A DNA stretch of 64,000 nucleotides. Origin: Phaeovibrio sulfidiphilus (GTDB taxonomy: Bacteria > Pseudomonadota > Alphaproteobacteria > Rhodospirillales > Rhodospirillaceae). The position numbers and the translations under genes are program-made. The notes beneath the pieces were generated by a model, which was given only the letters and a program-made list of their open reading frames with translations, was not told the origin of the DNA and did not search any database. Below, piece by piece: positions 45,925 to 54,169 of this stretch. Position 1 is the first letter of the stretch. The number at the start of each line of letters is the position of its first letter. The stretch is from contig NZ_JACZHT010000006.1 of NCBI RefSeq assembly GCF_014861485.1, positions 1 to 64,000 on the forward strand, given 5' to 3'.

Positions 45925-48651
45925 ATGAGAACCGTCGCCAAAGTCCTGTTTGCCTGCCTGTGCGTGGTGGTCGTGGTCCTCGCGCTGGTGTGGGCACTGC
46001 TGGTGTCGTCCCTTCCCCCCCGGGATGCGGTCGTGTCCGTGTCCCTTGGGCGCACCGGCATCAACAGTGACGCCGGCGGCGGCCGGCAGGTTCCCCCGGA
46101 ACCATATCCGCTTTTCCCGGGGGACAGGATTAAAATCACCCGGGACCGGTATGGAATCCCGACGATCCGGGCCTCGGATGTCCGTGATGCGGCCTATGCC
46201 CTGGGCTATGTCCATGCCCGGGACCGGCTGTGGCAGATGGAAATGGTGCGCCGGCTGGGTACCGGGCGGCAGTCCGAGATTTTCGGGGGCCGGACCCTCG
46301 CAGCCGACCGGTTCATGCGAACCCTGGGGCTGGAGGAGCTGTGCGCCGGAGACCTTGCCGCTTCTGATGCGGAAGTCAAATATTTTATAAGGGCTTATAC
46401 GGACGGGGTGAACCAGTTTCTTCGCTCTCGGCGCGGGGCTCTGCCCCCGGAGTTTCTGGTGTATGCGCATGATCCGGAGCCCTGGAGGGACACGGACACG
46501 CTGCTTCTCGGGCGTCTGCTGGCGCTGTGGCAATCGCAGGACTGGGTCGCCCAGATCTATCGCGGCGCCCTGGGCCAGCTTCTGGAACCCCGGCAGCTTC
46601 AGACCCTCTGGCCGGACCTGGCGGAACCACCGGACGGGGACGCCACGTGGGACACCAGCCACGCGGTCCGGATGGCGGGTGTGGCCGGGCAGAACGTCCG
46701 CGGCTGGCTCGCGCTTCTGGGCGAACTGGAGGAAAGCCGGGCTCTTCCCCGCGTGTCCGGAAACCTGTGGGCCGCCTCAGGAAGCAAAACCACAAGCGGC
46801 CTTCCCCTCGTGGCCGGCGACTTCCATGGAGACGACCGGGTTCCGGCGCACTGGTATCTGGTGCGCATCGAGACGCCGGAGGGCACCCTGTCCGGCGGAA
46901 CCTTGCCCGGCTTCCCCTTTGTTCTGACAGGGCAAAATGATGATCTGGCCTTCGGGTTGAACGGGTCTGCGTCGGACACGGCGGAGGTTCTGGTCGAGCG
47001 GTCCTGTGACCCGGACGGACGCCCCCAGGCCGGCCCGCAGCCTGATCCCCGCTCCGGCCCCGTATCCGATGCCGTGTCCGATGCGGGTTCCCATGCCGGA
47101 GCACCGGATATCGGATCGGACAACGGCTTCGCCACCCATTATCTGGATAACGGCCGTGTGCGGGCGTTCTCGGTCCGGGAGGAGCGAATCCGGGTCCGCT
47201 TTTCCCCCGACGAGGTGCTGCGGGTGCGCTCATCGCGTAACGGCGTGATTGTGTCGGACGGGATCCGGCTCCCCCGAAGCGGGGGCTGGGGACCGGTCGG
47301 GCCGCTGGCCTTGCGCTCCAGCGCGCTGGCCCCGGGCAGCACCCTGCCGGAGGCCCTTTACCGCCTGAACCGGGCCCGGAGCGTTGCGGAGGTCCACAGT
47401 GCGGCCCGTTTCTTTTCTGCGCCGCACTGGACTGTGGTCTACGCAACCCGGGATGGGCGGATCGGGCGGCTGGATCCCGCCGCCAGCAGCCGGCAGCACG
47501 CGCTCCGTGCGGTACCGTTCGCACCGCGGCCGGGCTGGCTCGCGCCCGACGACCCCGGACGCCACGGTTTCCGGCTGTCCGATGGCGCGCCTGCGGACCC
47601 GGATCCCGATCCGGTCTCCATACCCGTCCCTGCGCAGGACTTTGTGCTGAGCACCAATGATCCGCCGCCCTGGACGGGCAAGACACCTGCGCCTTCGTTC
47701 GGGCAGGGAATGTCCGGTCAGGCCCGCGCTCTCAGGCTCGCCGCTCTGCTGGAGGAGGCGCGGGCTCTGGACGTGCCGGCTGCCGGCCGTATTCTGGACG
47801 ACCGCTTCTCTCCGGCCCTGGCGTCCCTTTTGCCGCTCATGCTGCGGTTTTCACCGGACTTCGAGGTCACAGGCTCCCGAAGTATCGCTGCCGCCCATTA
47901 CCTTCTGTCCTCCGGGGGGTGGGGGTACCGCATGGACCCCGAGCGTCTGGAGCCCCTTCTGGCCGTCGCCTGGCTTCATGAACTGAACGATGCGCTGTTC
48001 GGGGGCATCCCCGGGCGGGGGCGTCCTTTCAGGCAACCGTTTGACCCGGGCCCTGTGGTCCGTGTGCTGGCGGCCGACGGTTTCTGGTGTCGTGAGGCGC
48101 TCCAGGACGCCCGGAGCGAGAGCCCGCAGGACACCTGCGGGCCCCTTCTGAGGGAAACCCTTTTGGTGAGCCTTGCCCGCCTGAACCGTGAGAACCCCGG
48201 GATGGATCTTTTCACCCAGGGGCGCAGGGACCGGGTCCAGCGCAGCGCCATCCACTCCGGAGCCCTGGAGGGCGTGCCCGTCCTTGGTCGTCTCGCACAT
48301 CTGTCCCTTCCCCCGGCAGGGGGGCTCCAGAGCCTGGACCGGCGCGGGGGGGACGAGCCCCACGATGGTTTTTTCCCGGTTGCCGGACTGGGTTCCGGCC
48401 TTCGGGTTGTTCTTGATCCGGCCCGGGCGGACAACTCCCGCTATGCCGTTGTCCCCGGCCAGTCAGGGCATTTCCTGTCCCCGGCCTATCGGAATCAGGT
48501 AGCCCTGTGGGCTTCGGGGCAGCTCATCGGGATGGACAGCACGGACACCTCCGGCGGTACAACAGTCCTGCGGCCCGTGTCATCGGACGACACGGAAGGG
48601 TCCGGAGTACTCTTCACTCTCGTAAGGTGCATCAAAAGCTTGCTGAAATGA
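45925..48651 (+). CDS. Penicillin acylase family protein
   Basis: 908 residues. N-terminal membrane/signal helix (about 6-30), then ITRDRYGIPTIRA and AYALGYVHARDRLWQMEMVRR, the classic A-chain start of the N-terminal-nucleophile acylases. The B-chain junction reads VSGNLWAASGSKTTSGLPLVAGDFH (about 278-302): the canonical S-N-x-W becomes S-G-N-L-W. Asn of the oxyanion site is kept in LSTNDPP and the downstream ARALRLAALLEE is present. An Asp/Pro/Gly-rich insertion lies at about 370-400. An exported or membrane-anchored amidase of unknown substrate, possibly acyl-homoserine-lactone or peptide amide. Start ATG 45925. Confidence 0.8.
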   Translation: MRTVAKVLFACLCVVVVVLALVWALLVSSLPPRDAVVSVSLGRTGINSDAGGGRQVPPEPYPLFPGDRIKITRDRYGIPTIRASDVRDAAYALGYVHARDRLWQMEMVRRLGTGRQSEIFGGRTLAADRFMRTLGLEELCAGDLAASDAEVKYFIRAYTDGVNQFLRSRRGALPPEFLVYAHDPEPWRDTDTLLLGRLLALWQSQDWVAQIYRGALGQLLEPRQLQTLWPDLAEPPDGDATWDTSHAVRMAGVAGQNVRGWLALLGELEESRALPRVSGNLWAASGSKTTSGLPLVAGDFHGDDRVPAHWYLVRIETPEGTLSGGTLPGFPFVLTGQNDDLAFGLNGSASDTAEVLVERSCDPDGRPQAGPQPDPRSGPVSDAVSDAGSHAGAPDIGSDNGFATHYLDNGRVRAFSVREERIRVRFSPDEVLRVRSSRNGVIVSDGIRLPRSGGWGPVGPLALRSSALAPGSTLPEALYRLNRARSVAEVHSAARFFSAPHWTVVYATRDGRIGRLDPAASSRQHALRAVPFAPRPGWLAPDDPGRHGFRLSDGAPADPDPDPVSIPVPAQDFVLSTNDPPPWTGKTPAPSFGQGMSGQARALRLAALLEEARALDVPAAGRILDDRFSPALASLLPLMLRFSPDFEVTGSRSIAAAHYLLSSGGWGYRMDPERLEPLLAVAWLHELNDALFGGIPGRGRPFRQPFDPGPVVRVLAADGFWCREALQDARSESPQDTCGPLLRETLLVSLARLNRENPGMDLFTQGRRDRVQRSAIHSGALEGVPVLGRLAHLSLPPAGGLQSLDRRGGDEPHDGFFPVAGLGSGLRVVLDPARADNSRYAVVPGQSGHFLSPAYRNQVALWASGQLIGMDSTDTSGGTTVLRPVSSDDTEGSGVLFTLVRCIKSLLK

Positions 48652-48893
48652 CCTGTTCGCAATAAAATCCACCTTCGCTTTGTGAAGATTTCAGTCCATT
48701 CTATGGTCCTGAAAAAAGGGGATGAAAACCGGCAAGTGTCCGTTTCGCACGGTGCCGCCAGGCAGTCTCCTTGATTACCGGGTCCGGTGCGCCCCATCTT
48801 GCGGCTGCATTCGGGTCCGGCACGGGTGAAAAATGAACGGCAGAAGCCGGCATTTTTTCACGGTCAACTGTACAGGCAACCTCGGGAGCTGAA
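48652..48893 (+). other. Upstream region of motA remnant
   Basis: No gene. An A/T-rich block at 48655-48720 and CTCGGGAGCTGAA just before the motA start, which acts as the ribosome binding site. Confidence 0.3.
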
Positions 48894-49259
48894 ATGCTCG
48901 TTATTATCGGGATCGCAATTGTTCTTGTCGCCGTTCTGGGCGTGATTCACACCATGGGCTCCATTACCGAGCCCCCCGAGGTTCTGGGCGGACTTATCGG
49001 TGCCGCGCTGGTGGGAACCTTCCTGGGCGTGCTTGCGGCCTATGGCTTTGTGGCTCCCCTTGCCCGGGCCATTGATGCGGCCTACTCGGGAGATACCGAG
49101 TACTTCGGCTGTATGAAGGCCGCCATTCTGGCGCACATGCAAGGCTATGCGCCGCGAATTTCCATCGAGTTGGCCCGCAAGACCCTGTCGCCGGCTGTCA
49201 AGCCCAACTTCGATGAACTCGAGGTCGCGGTTAGCGGTCTGCCCAGTGGCGGCGGCTGA
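48894..49259 (+). CDS. motA: MotA with large in-frame internal deletion
   Basis: 121 residues against about 285 in normal MotA. The first 11 residues (MLVIIGIAIVL) match the start of MotA TM1 and are joined directly to the second half of TM3 (VAVLGVIHTMGSITEPPEVLG); the following TM4 (LIGAALVGTFLGVLAAYGFVAPLA) and the cytoplasmic tail (MKAAILAHMQGYAP-ISIELARKTL) are intact. Missing: most of TM1, all of TM2, the cytoplasmic loop with its charged residues that contact FliG, and the start of TM3 with the conserved Pro. The frame and the ribosome binding site (GGGAGCTGAA) are intact, so a shortened protein is likely made but should not work as a stator. motB follows after 217 bp. Confidence 0.8.
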   Translation: MLVIIGIAIVLVAVLGVIHTMGSITEPPEVLGGLIGAALVGTFLGVLAAYGFVAPLARAIDAAYSGDTEYFGCMKAAILAHMQGYAPRISIELARKTLSPAVKPNFDELEVAVSGLPSGGG

Positions 49260-49476
49260 TCCGGGCACGCGTCGCAGATCCGTGACGGGAGTGCGGATCA
49301 CGGCAGGGTAGCCGGACTTGAGCAAGCCCCGCGCCCGTCCGGGACACCGCGTTTCCGGCCCGGGCGCCCTCGATCGGGGCTGAGGAAGGGGGCCGCGTCC
49401 CGGGGCGCGGGTCCGATGGCCAGAGGGGTTTCGCCCCGGTTCAGGGGCGCCGGAACGCCAGAGCAAGAGATTAGAG
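49260..49476 (+). other. motA-motB spacer with hairpin
   Basis: Longer than the usual motA-motB spacing. Contains an inverted repeat CCGTGA (49280-49285) / TCACGG (49298-49303). Confidence 0.35.
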
Positions 49477-50712
49477 ATGTCCGATCAGCCGATCATTATC
49501 AAACGGATCAAAAAAGGCGGCCATGGCGCCCACGGCGGCTCGTGGAAGGTGGCTTACGCCGACTTCATGACCGCGATGATGGCCTTTTTTCTTCTTCTGT
49601 GGCTGCTGAACTCGGTCACCGAGGAGCAGCTTCTCGGCATCTCGAACTATTTTGCACCGACCGCCGTGTCGTCCTCCCCCTCGGGGGCGGGGGGCGTTCT
49701 TGGGGGCCAGGTCCTCGGGGAAGGGGCCATGCAGTCCGACAAATCGGACGCCATGACCGATCAGCTGGCCCTGCCTCCCCCCACCATCGGAACCGGCGGC
49801 TCGTCCTTTACCGATGATGCGGAAGGATCGGCCTCCGAGTACTTCGACCAGAAGCAGGATGCCGCGACCCGGACGGCCGATGCCTCGTCCTCCGCCCGGG
49901 ACAAGGCCACCATGGGCCTTGAGGGGGCGGAAGGCAGCGCGGAGAGTTCGGAGGAGCGGATTGCCGAGGAGCTTCAGAAGGACGCCTTTGACCGGCAGGC
50001 AGAGGAAATGCGCCGGGTGATCGACAACACCCCCGAGCTTGCCGCCATCAGCCAGAACCTGGTGATTGATTCCACCCCCGAGGGGCTGCGGCTCCAGCTG
50101 GTGGACCAGGAAGGTCTGTCCATGTTTGACCGGGGCTCGGCGCGGCTTCTGCCTCACACCCAGAAGCTGCTGGAGTCCGTTCTCCAGATTTTTGCCGAGG
50201 TTCCCAACAAGGTCGCTATCGTGGGGCACACGGACTCCACGCCGTACTCCGGCTCGGCCCAGTATGGGAACTGGGAACTTTCCGCAGATCGGGCCAATGC
50301 GACCCGTCGGGCACTGGTGCAGAAGGGGCTTGATCCCGCCCGGATCCAAAGGGTGGAGGGCCGCGCGGATCAGGAGCCTTACGTGCCCGAGGATCCGGGC
50401 AATGCGAAGAACCGGCGGATTGAAATCACGCTCCTGAGGGATCCGTCCCTGTTCATGGACCAGGCCCGTGCTCTTTCAAAGGGCGAGAAAGTGCCCGGGG
50501 CCGGGCAGGGCAGTGCGACAGGCAAAAAACCGGGCACGCCATCACCGGGAGCGTCAGGAACCGGCGGGGCTGCATCCCCGTCGGCGGATGGTGAGAGCGG
50601 GGACACTTCGGAAGACGACGAGACCACACAGCCCGGGGCGCTCACACCCGGCCCCGCCGGTCCGCCCGGTCTGCCGCGCTTCCTGAACACACCGCGCGGT
50701 GGCGGCAACTGA
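49477..50712 (+). CDS. motB: Flagellar motor stator protein MotB
   Basis: 411 residues. N-terminal cytoplasmic segment with IIIKRIKKGGHGAHGGSWKVAYADFMTAMMAFFLLLWLL, where the proton-binding Asp of ADFMTAM is present, one membrane helix, a long acidic/Ser/Ala-rich periplasmic linker (about 60-190), and an OmpA-type peptidoglycan-binding domain (VAIVGHTDSTPYSG, LSADRANATRRAL, NRRIEITLL). A disordered tail of about 75 residues (Gly/Pro/Ser) ends the protein. Complete, in contrast to motA. Confidence 0.92.
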   Translation: MSDQPIIIKRIKKGGHGAHGGSWKVAYADFMTAMMAFFLLLWLLNSVTEEQLLGISNYFAPTAVSSSPSGAGGVLGGQVLGEGAMQSDKSDAMTDQLALPPPTIGTGGSSFTDDAEGSASEYFDQKQDAATRTADASSSARDKATMGLEGAEGSAESSEERIAEELQKDAFDRQAEEMRRVIDNTPELAAISQNLVIDSTPEGLRLQLVDQEGLSMFDRGSARLLPHTQKLLESVLQIFAEVPNKVAIVGHTDSTPYSGSAQYGNWELSADRANATRRALVQKGLDPARIQRVEGRADQEPYVPEDPGNAKNRRIEITLLRDPSLFMDQARALSKGEKVPGAGQGSATGKKPGTPSPGASGTGGAASPSADGESGDTSEDDETTQPGALTPGPAGPPGLPRFLNTPRGGGN

Positions 50713-51065
50713 TCACCGGCACCGGTGGGCGTTGGGAAGGCCGGTGGAGGGGTGCCCCGGCTGGCGTGGGGACCATCGCGGGAACGGTTCCGGAGCCGGT
50801 TCCGGGTCGGCTGGTGGCGGACACGTCCCGACGGGCTTGTCCGCGGCAGTCGGTTTCCGGCCAATGTGTTGCGCAGCCTCCGAAACCAGGGGGATGCCCC
50901 GTGATGCCTCTCTCCCCACCGGGAGGGGGAGGCAGGGGAAAGGCGCCCCTCTGCCGGTTCGGATCCCACGTTTCAAAGAAGGATTTTCTCTGTCGGAGAG
51001 ATTCGCCTCATCAGCGCCCCGCTTCCCGGAAGCGGAGAGGTGCGGGCGTTCGCTCACCCTGGGCG

Positions 51066-51245
51066 GATCCAATCCGTCCGGAAAATTCGCGTGAGCAGAG
51101 GTCCGGATTCCCGGAATACCCGCGGGGTGCCTGAGGTTCGCTCACGCGGGACAGGATCAATCCGGTCGGAGGGTTCGCGTGAACACCGGGGCTCTGAGGT
51201 TCGCGACGTCCAGTTCCATAAAGTCCGGGGCCCTAAGGTTCGCGT
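51066..51245 (+). repeat. Degenerate interspersed repeats
   Basis: Two approximate copies of a unit of about 45-90 bp, beginning GGATCCAATCCG at 51066 and GGATCAATCCGG at about 51154, each continuing to a TTCGCGTGA box. Further truncated boxes follow. The copies differ at many positions, so they are old or under weak constraint. Confidence 0.45.
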
Positions 51246-51520
51246 GGTGTGCGTGACAGCTCTGGCGCGCAGCGTGCGTCCGGAAGTGTCTTTGCAGCAA
51301 ACCAGCAACGGAACCACGGCCCGGGTTCGCTTCCCCGAACCCGGATCTCCCCGGATGTGGGCGCTTTCCGGTCGTCGGTGCCAACGAGGCCCCCGGCCGG
51401 AGCCCCGTGTTCTCAAAGGGTTTCCGTTGCCCTGACCATAAAATTCTGATCTAGAACTCAATTTTGTATGCCGGAGGCACAGAAAAGGTGAGGCGGCCAG
51501 GGTGAGAAGGGGAGGGGGGC

Positions 51521-51562
51521 GAGACCAAGACCAAGACGGAGACAAAGACGGGAACGGGAAGG
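51521..51562 (+). repeat. Imperfect hexanucleotide array
   Basis: Seven six-base units in register: GAGACC, AAGACC, AAGACG, GAGACA, AAGACG, GGAACG, GGAAGG. It lies 40 bp past the 3' end of lexA (minus strand), all purine-rich on the plus strand. Confidence 0.6.
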
Positions 51563-51602
51563 TTCACCGTCCGAGCCAGCCCGTTCCGGCGCGCGGAGCC
51601 CC

Positions 51603-52373
51603 CTACCGGTACTCGCGCAGGATGGCGACAAGGCGCCCCTGGATCTCCACACGGCTGTAGGGGTAGACCATGACCTTGTAGTGCCGGTTGGCCGGCTCCA
51701 GGGCGACCCCCTCCTTGTGCTTCTGGATCCGCTTGAGGGTGGCCTCATCCCGGTCAATCAGGGCCACCACAATGGTCCCGTTGTCCGCGCTGGAGCAGCG
51801 GCGGATAATGGCCGTGTCCCCGTCCAGAATTCCGGCTTCCACCATCGAATCCCCCTCGATCGTGAGGGCAAAATGTTCCCCCGGCGCTCCGATAAGGGCT
51901 GAGGGCACATCGACCTGCGTCGTGGTGTCGTTCAGGGCGGAAATGGGGGTTCCTGCGGCGATTTTGCCGGCGAGCGGCAGCGAGACGGCCGGGGCGCCCT
52001 GGGCCTCCACGTGACTGGCGGGAATGGCAAAGGGCTGGGGAGCCGTGGCGTCCCCCACCGACCGGATCTGGGAGGGGAAACCGTGCGGGGCCGGGGCGAG
52101 ATAGTAGCCTTCCGGCGTCACATCGGCGCGCATGGGGAACGGGGAGGGGGCAGCCGAGCTTTCGGGCGTTCTCAGAACCTCCACCGCGCGGGCCTTGTGG
52201 GCAAGGCGCCGGATGAAGCCCCGCTCCTCAAGGCTGAGCACCAGCCGGTGAATGCCGGATTTCGAGCGCAGGCCCAGAGCATCGCGCATCTCGTCATACG
52301 ACGGTGAAATGCCCGTTTCCCGGAGACGGCCCTCGATGAAGGTCAGCAGCTGGTGTTGTTTCTTCGTGAGCAT
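51603..52373 (-). CDS. lexA: SOS-response repressor LexA
   Basis: 256 residues, slightly longer than E. coli LexA. N-terminal winged helix (LTKKQHQLLTFIEGRLRETGISPSYDEMRDALGL) for DNA binding, linker of about 60 residues, cleavage site Ala-Gly in GKIAAGTP, catalytic Ser in GDSMVEAG (about residue 175) and Lys in TLKRI (about 213). Represses DNA-damage genes and is self-cleaved with RecA help. The operator at 52500-52514 is 127 bp upstream. Confidence 0.95.
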   Translation of the reverse strand: MLTKKQHQLLTFIEGRLRETGISPSYDEMRDALGLRSKSGIHRLVLSLEERGFIRRLAHKARAVEVLRTPESSAAPSPFPMRADVTPEGYYLAPAPHGFPSQIRSVGDATAPQPFAIPASHVEAQGAPAVSLPLAGKIAAGTPISALNDTTTQVDVPSALIGAPGEHFALTIEGDSMVEAGILDGDTAIIRRCSSADNGTIVVALIDRDEATLKRIQKHKEGVALEPANRHYKVMVYPYSRVEIQGRLVAILREYR

Positions 52374-52499
52374 GGCGAGGGCTCCCTGACACAGAACGGC
52401 AACCGGCAGGATGACCCGCAGCGGTGCGTGCGCCGTGGTTGCAAGTGTTCACGGTCACTCTTGCCAATAACCGAACAAAAGCCGTAAACGATCTCTTAT

Positions 52500-52514
52500 G
52501 TTCTAAGTTGGTTC
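52500..52514. promoter_or_regulatory. LexA box (GTTC-N7-GTTC)
   Basis: GTTC (52500-52503), seven bases, GTTC (52511-52514), the direct-repeat SOS box used by alphaproteobacterial LexA. It lies between divergent lexA and the inositol-monophosphatase-family gene and probably mediates lexA autoregulation; whether the other gene is also controlled is open. Confidence 0.75.
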
Positions 52515-52603
52515 TCTTTTTATGTCAAGGGGGTATTTTCCGGTGTGCGGAGGGCCAATGTTTGGGGTAACCTTTCGTGTCGTTTATGATTTTGGGCAAA
52601 ACC

Positions 52604-53449
52604 ATGATCCGCATTGACCCGGCTGCCGTCAGCGCCATTGTTCGCGAGGTCGTTGACAGCGAGATTCTTCCACGTTTTCAACGGCTGGAGCAATCCCAGA
52701 TCCACACGAAATCGGCCCCCGGAGATCTGGTCACCGAGGCGGACCTGGAGGCCGAGGCCGCCTTGAGCCGGCGTCTGACCTCCCTTCTGCCGGGATCGCG
52801 GGTGGTGGGGGAGGAAGGGGTGTACAGGGACGCGGCGGTTCTCGAGGCCTTGCGGGACCGGGCCCCGGTCTGGGTGATCGATCCGGTGGACGGCACGGGC
52901 AACTTTGTCCGGGGGAACCCGCGCTTTGCCTGCATTGTGGCCCTGGTTCAGGATGGCATCACGCGCATGGGCTGGATTGATTCCTGTGTGGAGCGTGAGA
53001 CGGTCCTGGCGGTGGCGGGGCAGGGGGTGTACGGCCCGTCCGGAGACCGAATCCACCTGCACACCAGCACCCCCGCCCCGGCTCCGCGCCTGCCCGGATT
53101 GTGCGGTCAGGTCGGTGGACAGGCCATCCGCCGCGCGCTCAAGCCCTGTGTGCGCAAGGTGGACTGGGTGGGCAGCGCGGCCCAGACCTATCTGGATCTT
53201 CTGGGCGGGCGGATCGACTTTGCAGCCTTCAGCCGACTGAATGTCTGGGACCATGCCGCCGGTGTGCTGATGGTGCGCGAGGCGGGCGGGATTGCGGCTC
53301 TCGGGGACAGGCGCCCCTACTCGCCGCTGATGCGCAGCGAGCCCAGCCCTCTGGTTCTGGCCCCGGATCCGGGGATGTGGGACGAACTCGCGGGCCGTAT
53401 TGAGGCCGCAGGCGCGGACGCTCCGGCTGCGGGCATGCACCCGCAGTGA
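52604..53449 (+). CDS. Inositol monophosphatase family protein
   Basis: 281 residues from ATG 52604, which gives the conserved start (MIRIDPAAVSAIVREVVDSEILPRF); GTG 52577 or ATG 52586 are alternatives with weak sites. Metal-binding motifs of the family are intact: DLVTEADLEAE, GEEG, VWVIDPVDGTGNFVRGN (about residue 92) and NVWDHAAGVLMVREAGG (about residue 225). Substrate may be inositol phosphates, 3'-phosphoadenosine-5'-phosphate (PAP) or histidinol phosphate; not decided by sequence. Confidence 0.9.
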   Translation: MIRIDPAAVSAIVREVVDSEILPRFQRLEQSQIHTKSAPGDLVTEADLEAEAALSRRLTSLLPGSRVVGEEGVYRDAAVLEALRDRAPVWVIDPVDGTGNFVRGNPRFACIVALVQDGITRMGWIDSCVERETVLAVAGQGVYGPSGDRIHLHTSTPAPAPRLPGLCGQVGGQAIRRALKPCVRKVDWVGSAAQTYLDLLGGRIDFAAFSRLNVWDHAAGVLMVREAGGIAALGDRRPYSPLMRSEPSPLVLAPDPGMWDELAGRIEAAGADAPAAGMHPQ

Positions 53450-53458
53450 GCGGCCCCT

Positions 53459-54169
53459 CTACTTCTCGGGCAGAATGGCAGCCCGGTTGAGGTCCACGTA
53501 GAGAACCGGCGAATCCAGGTTCTCGCTCGTGATGTCCCAGTCATAGGTCATGTAGTTCTGGAAGCCCCTGGGCTTGACCGACTGGGCATTTCCGCGGGTC
53601 GCGGTTCCATTGGTGACCACGCGGAACTTTCCGTTGATGGTGATCCCCGAATCCGCGATCTGCTGGCGCTGGTTCTGCTTGAGGGTCTTGGCATAAACCC
53701 GGGCGGTGCCGTCCTCGAAGGTCTCGATCACCACAAGCCGGTCCGTGCGCCTCAGGAAGATGAAGATGCCCCGCTCTCCCAGGCGCCCCTGCGCCTCGTA
53801 GCGGACCTGGAAGCGCCCGTCCCCGAGGGATCGGATGGTCTTGAAATGGTTGTCCCGGTTCAGGTCGCGGATCAGCACCTGGACCTTCTCCGCGATCTCC
53901 GCCTGGGACAGCTTCCCGGCCCGGATGTCCTGGGCCAGCGGAACCCATGTCAGTTCGCCCTCGTAGACGAAACCGTAGCTCCGGTCCGTCGAGAGGCGGA
54001 TTTCCGCGATGAACGAGTTGGGGAGCCAGCAGGAGGCCACAAAAAGGCACAGGGCCGAGACAAGCACGGCCACCGCAGGGAACAGGAACCCGCGCCTTCT
54101 AAGTGCGCTCAGGCCAAACCGCCGGGCGCCGGGGGCGTGCGGTTTTCCTTCTGTTTCACCGCTTGCCAT
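53459..54169 (-). CDS. Uncharacterised exported or membrane-anchored protein
   Basis: 236 residues, unrecognised. One hydrophobic helix (about residues 27-47, FLFPAVAVLVSALCLFVASC), whose end LFVASC could be a lipobox or simply the end of an anchor, then a soluble domain with LSTDRSYGFVYEGELTWVPLAQDIRAGKL and a C-terminal half with YMTYDWDITSENLDSPVLYVDLN. Start at 54169 has a strong GGAGGAAAT site. Overlaps the mazG end by 61 bp, so probably co-transcribed with it. Confidence 0.65.
   Translation of the reverse strand: MASGETEGKPHAPGARRFGLSALRRRGFLFPAVAVLVSALCLFVASCWLPNSFIAEIRLSTDRSYGFVYEGELTWVPLAQDIRAGKLSQAEIAEKVQVLIRDLNRDNHFKTIRSLGDGRFQVRYEAQGRLGERGIFIFLRRTDRLVVIETFEDGTARVYAKTLKQNQRQQIADSGITINGKFRVVTNGTATRGNAQSVKPRGFQNYMTYDWDITSENLDSPVLYVDLNRAAILPEK

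Larger units (their letters stand above)
50713..51602. other. Gene-free region with degenerate repeats between motB and lexA
   Basis: No supported gene. Sites of the type TTCGCGTGA recur at 51086-51094 and 51174-51182, with partial copies near 51199 and 51236, and an inverse copy TTCGCTCACGCG near 51138; each is preceded by a GGATC-AATCCG-TC-GGA like segment. At 51521-51562 lies a seven-unit imperfect hexamer array (GAGACC, AAGACC, AAGACG and variants). Confidence 0.5.

Noticed and set aside
50713-51450. CRISPR-like array
   Set aside because: Repeats are too degenerate and irregularly spaced, and no cas genes lie in the window.
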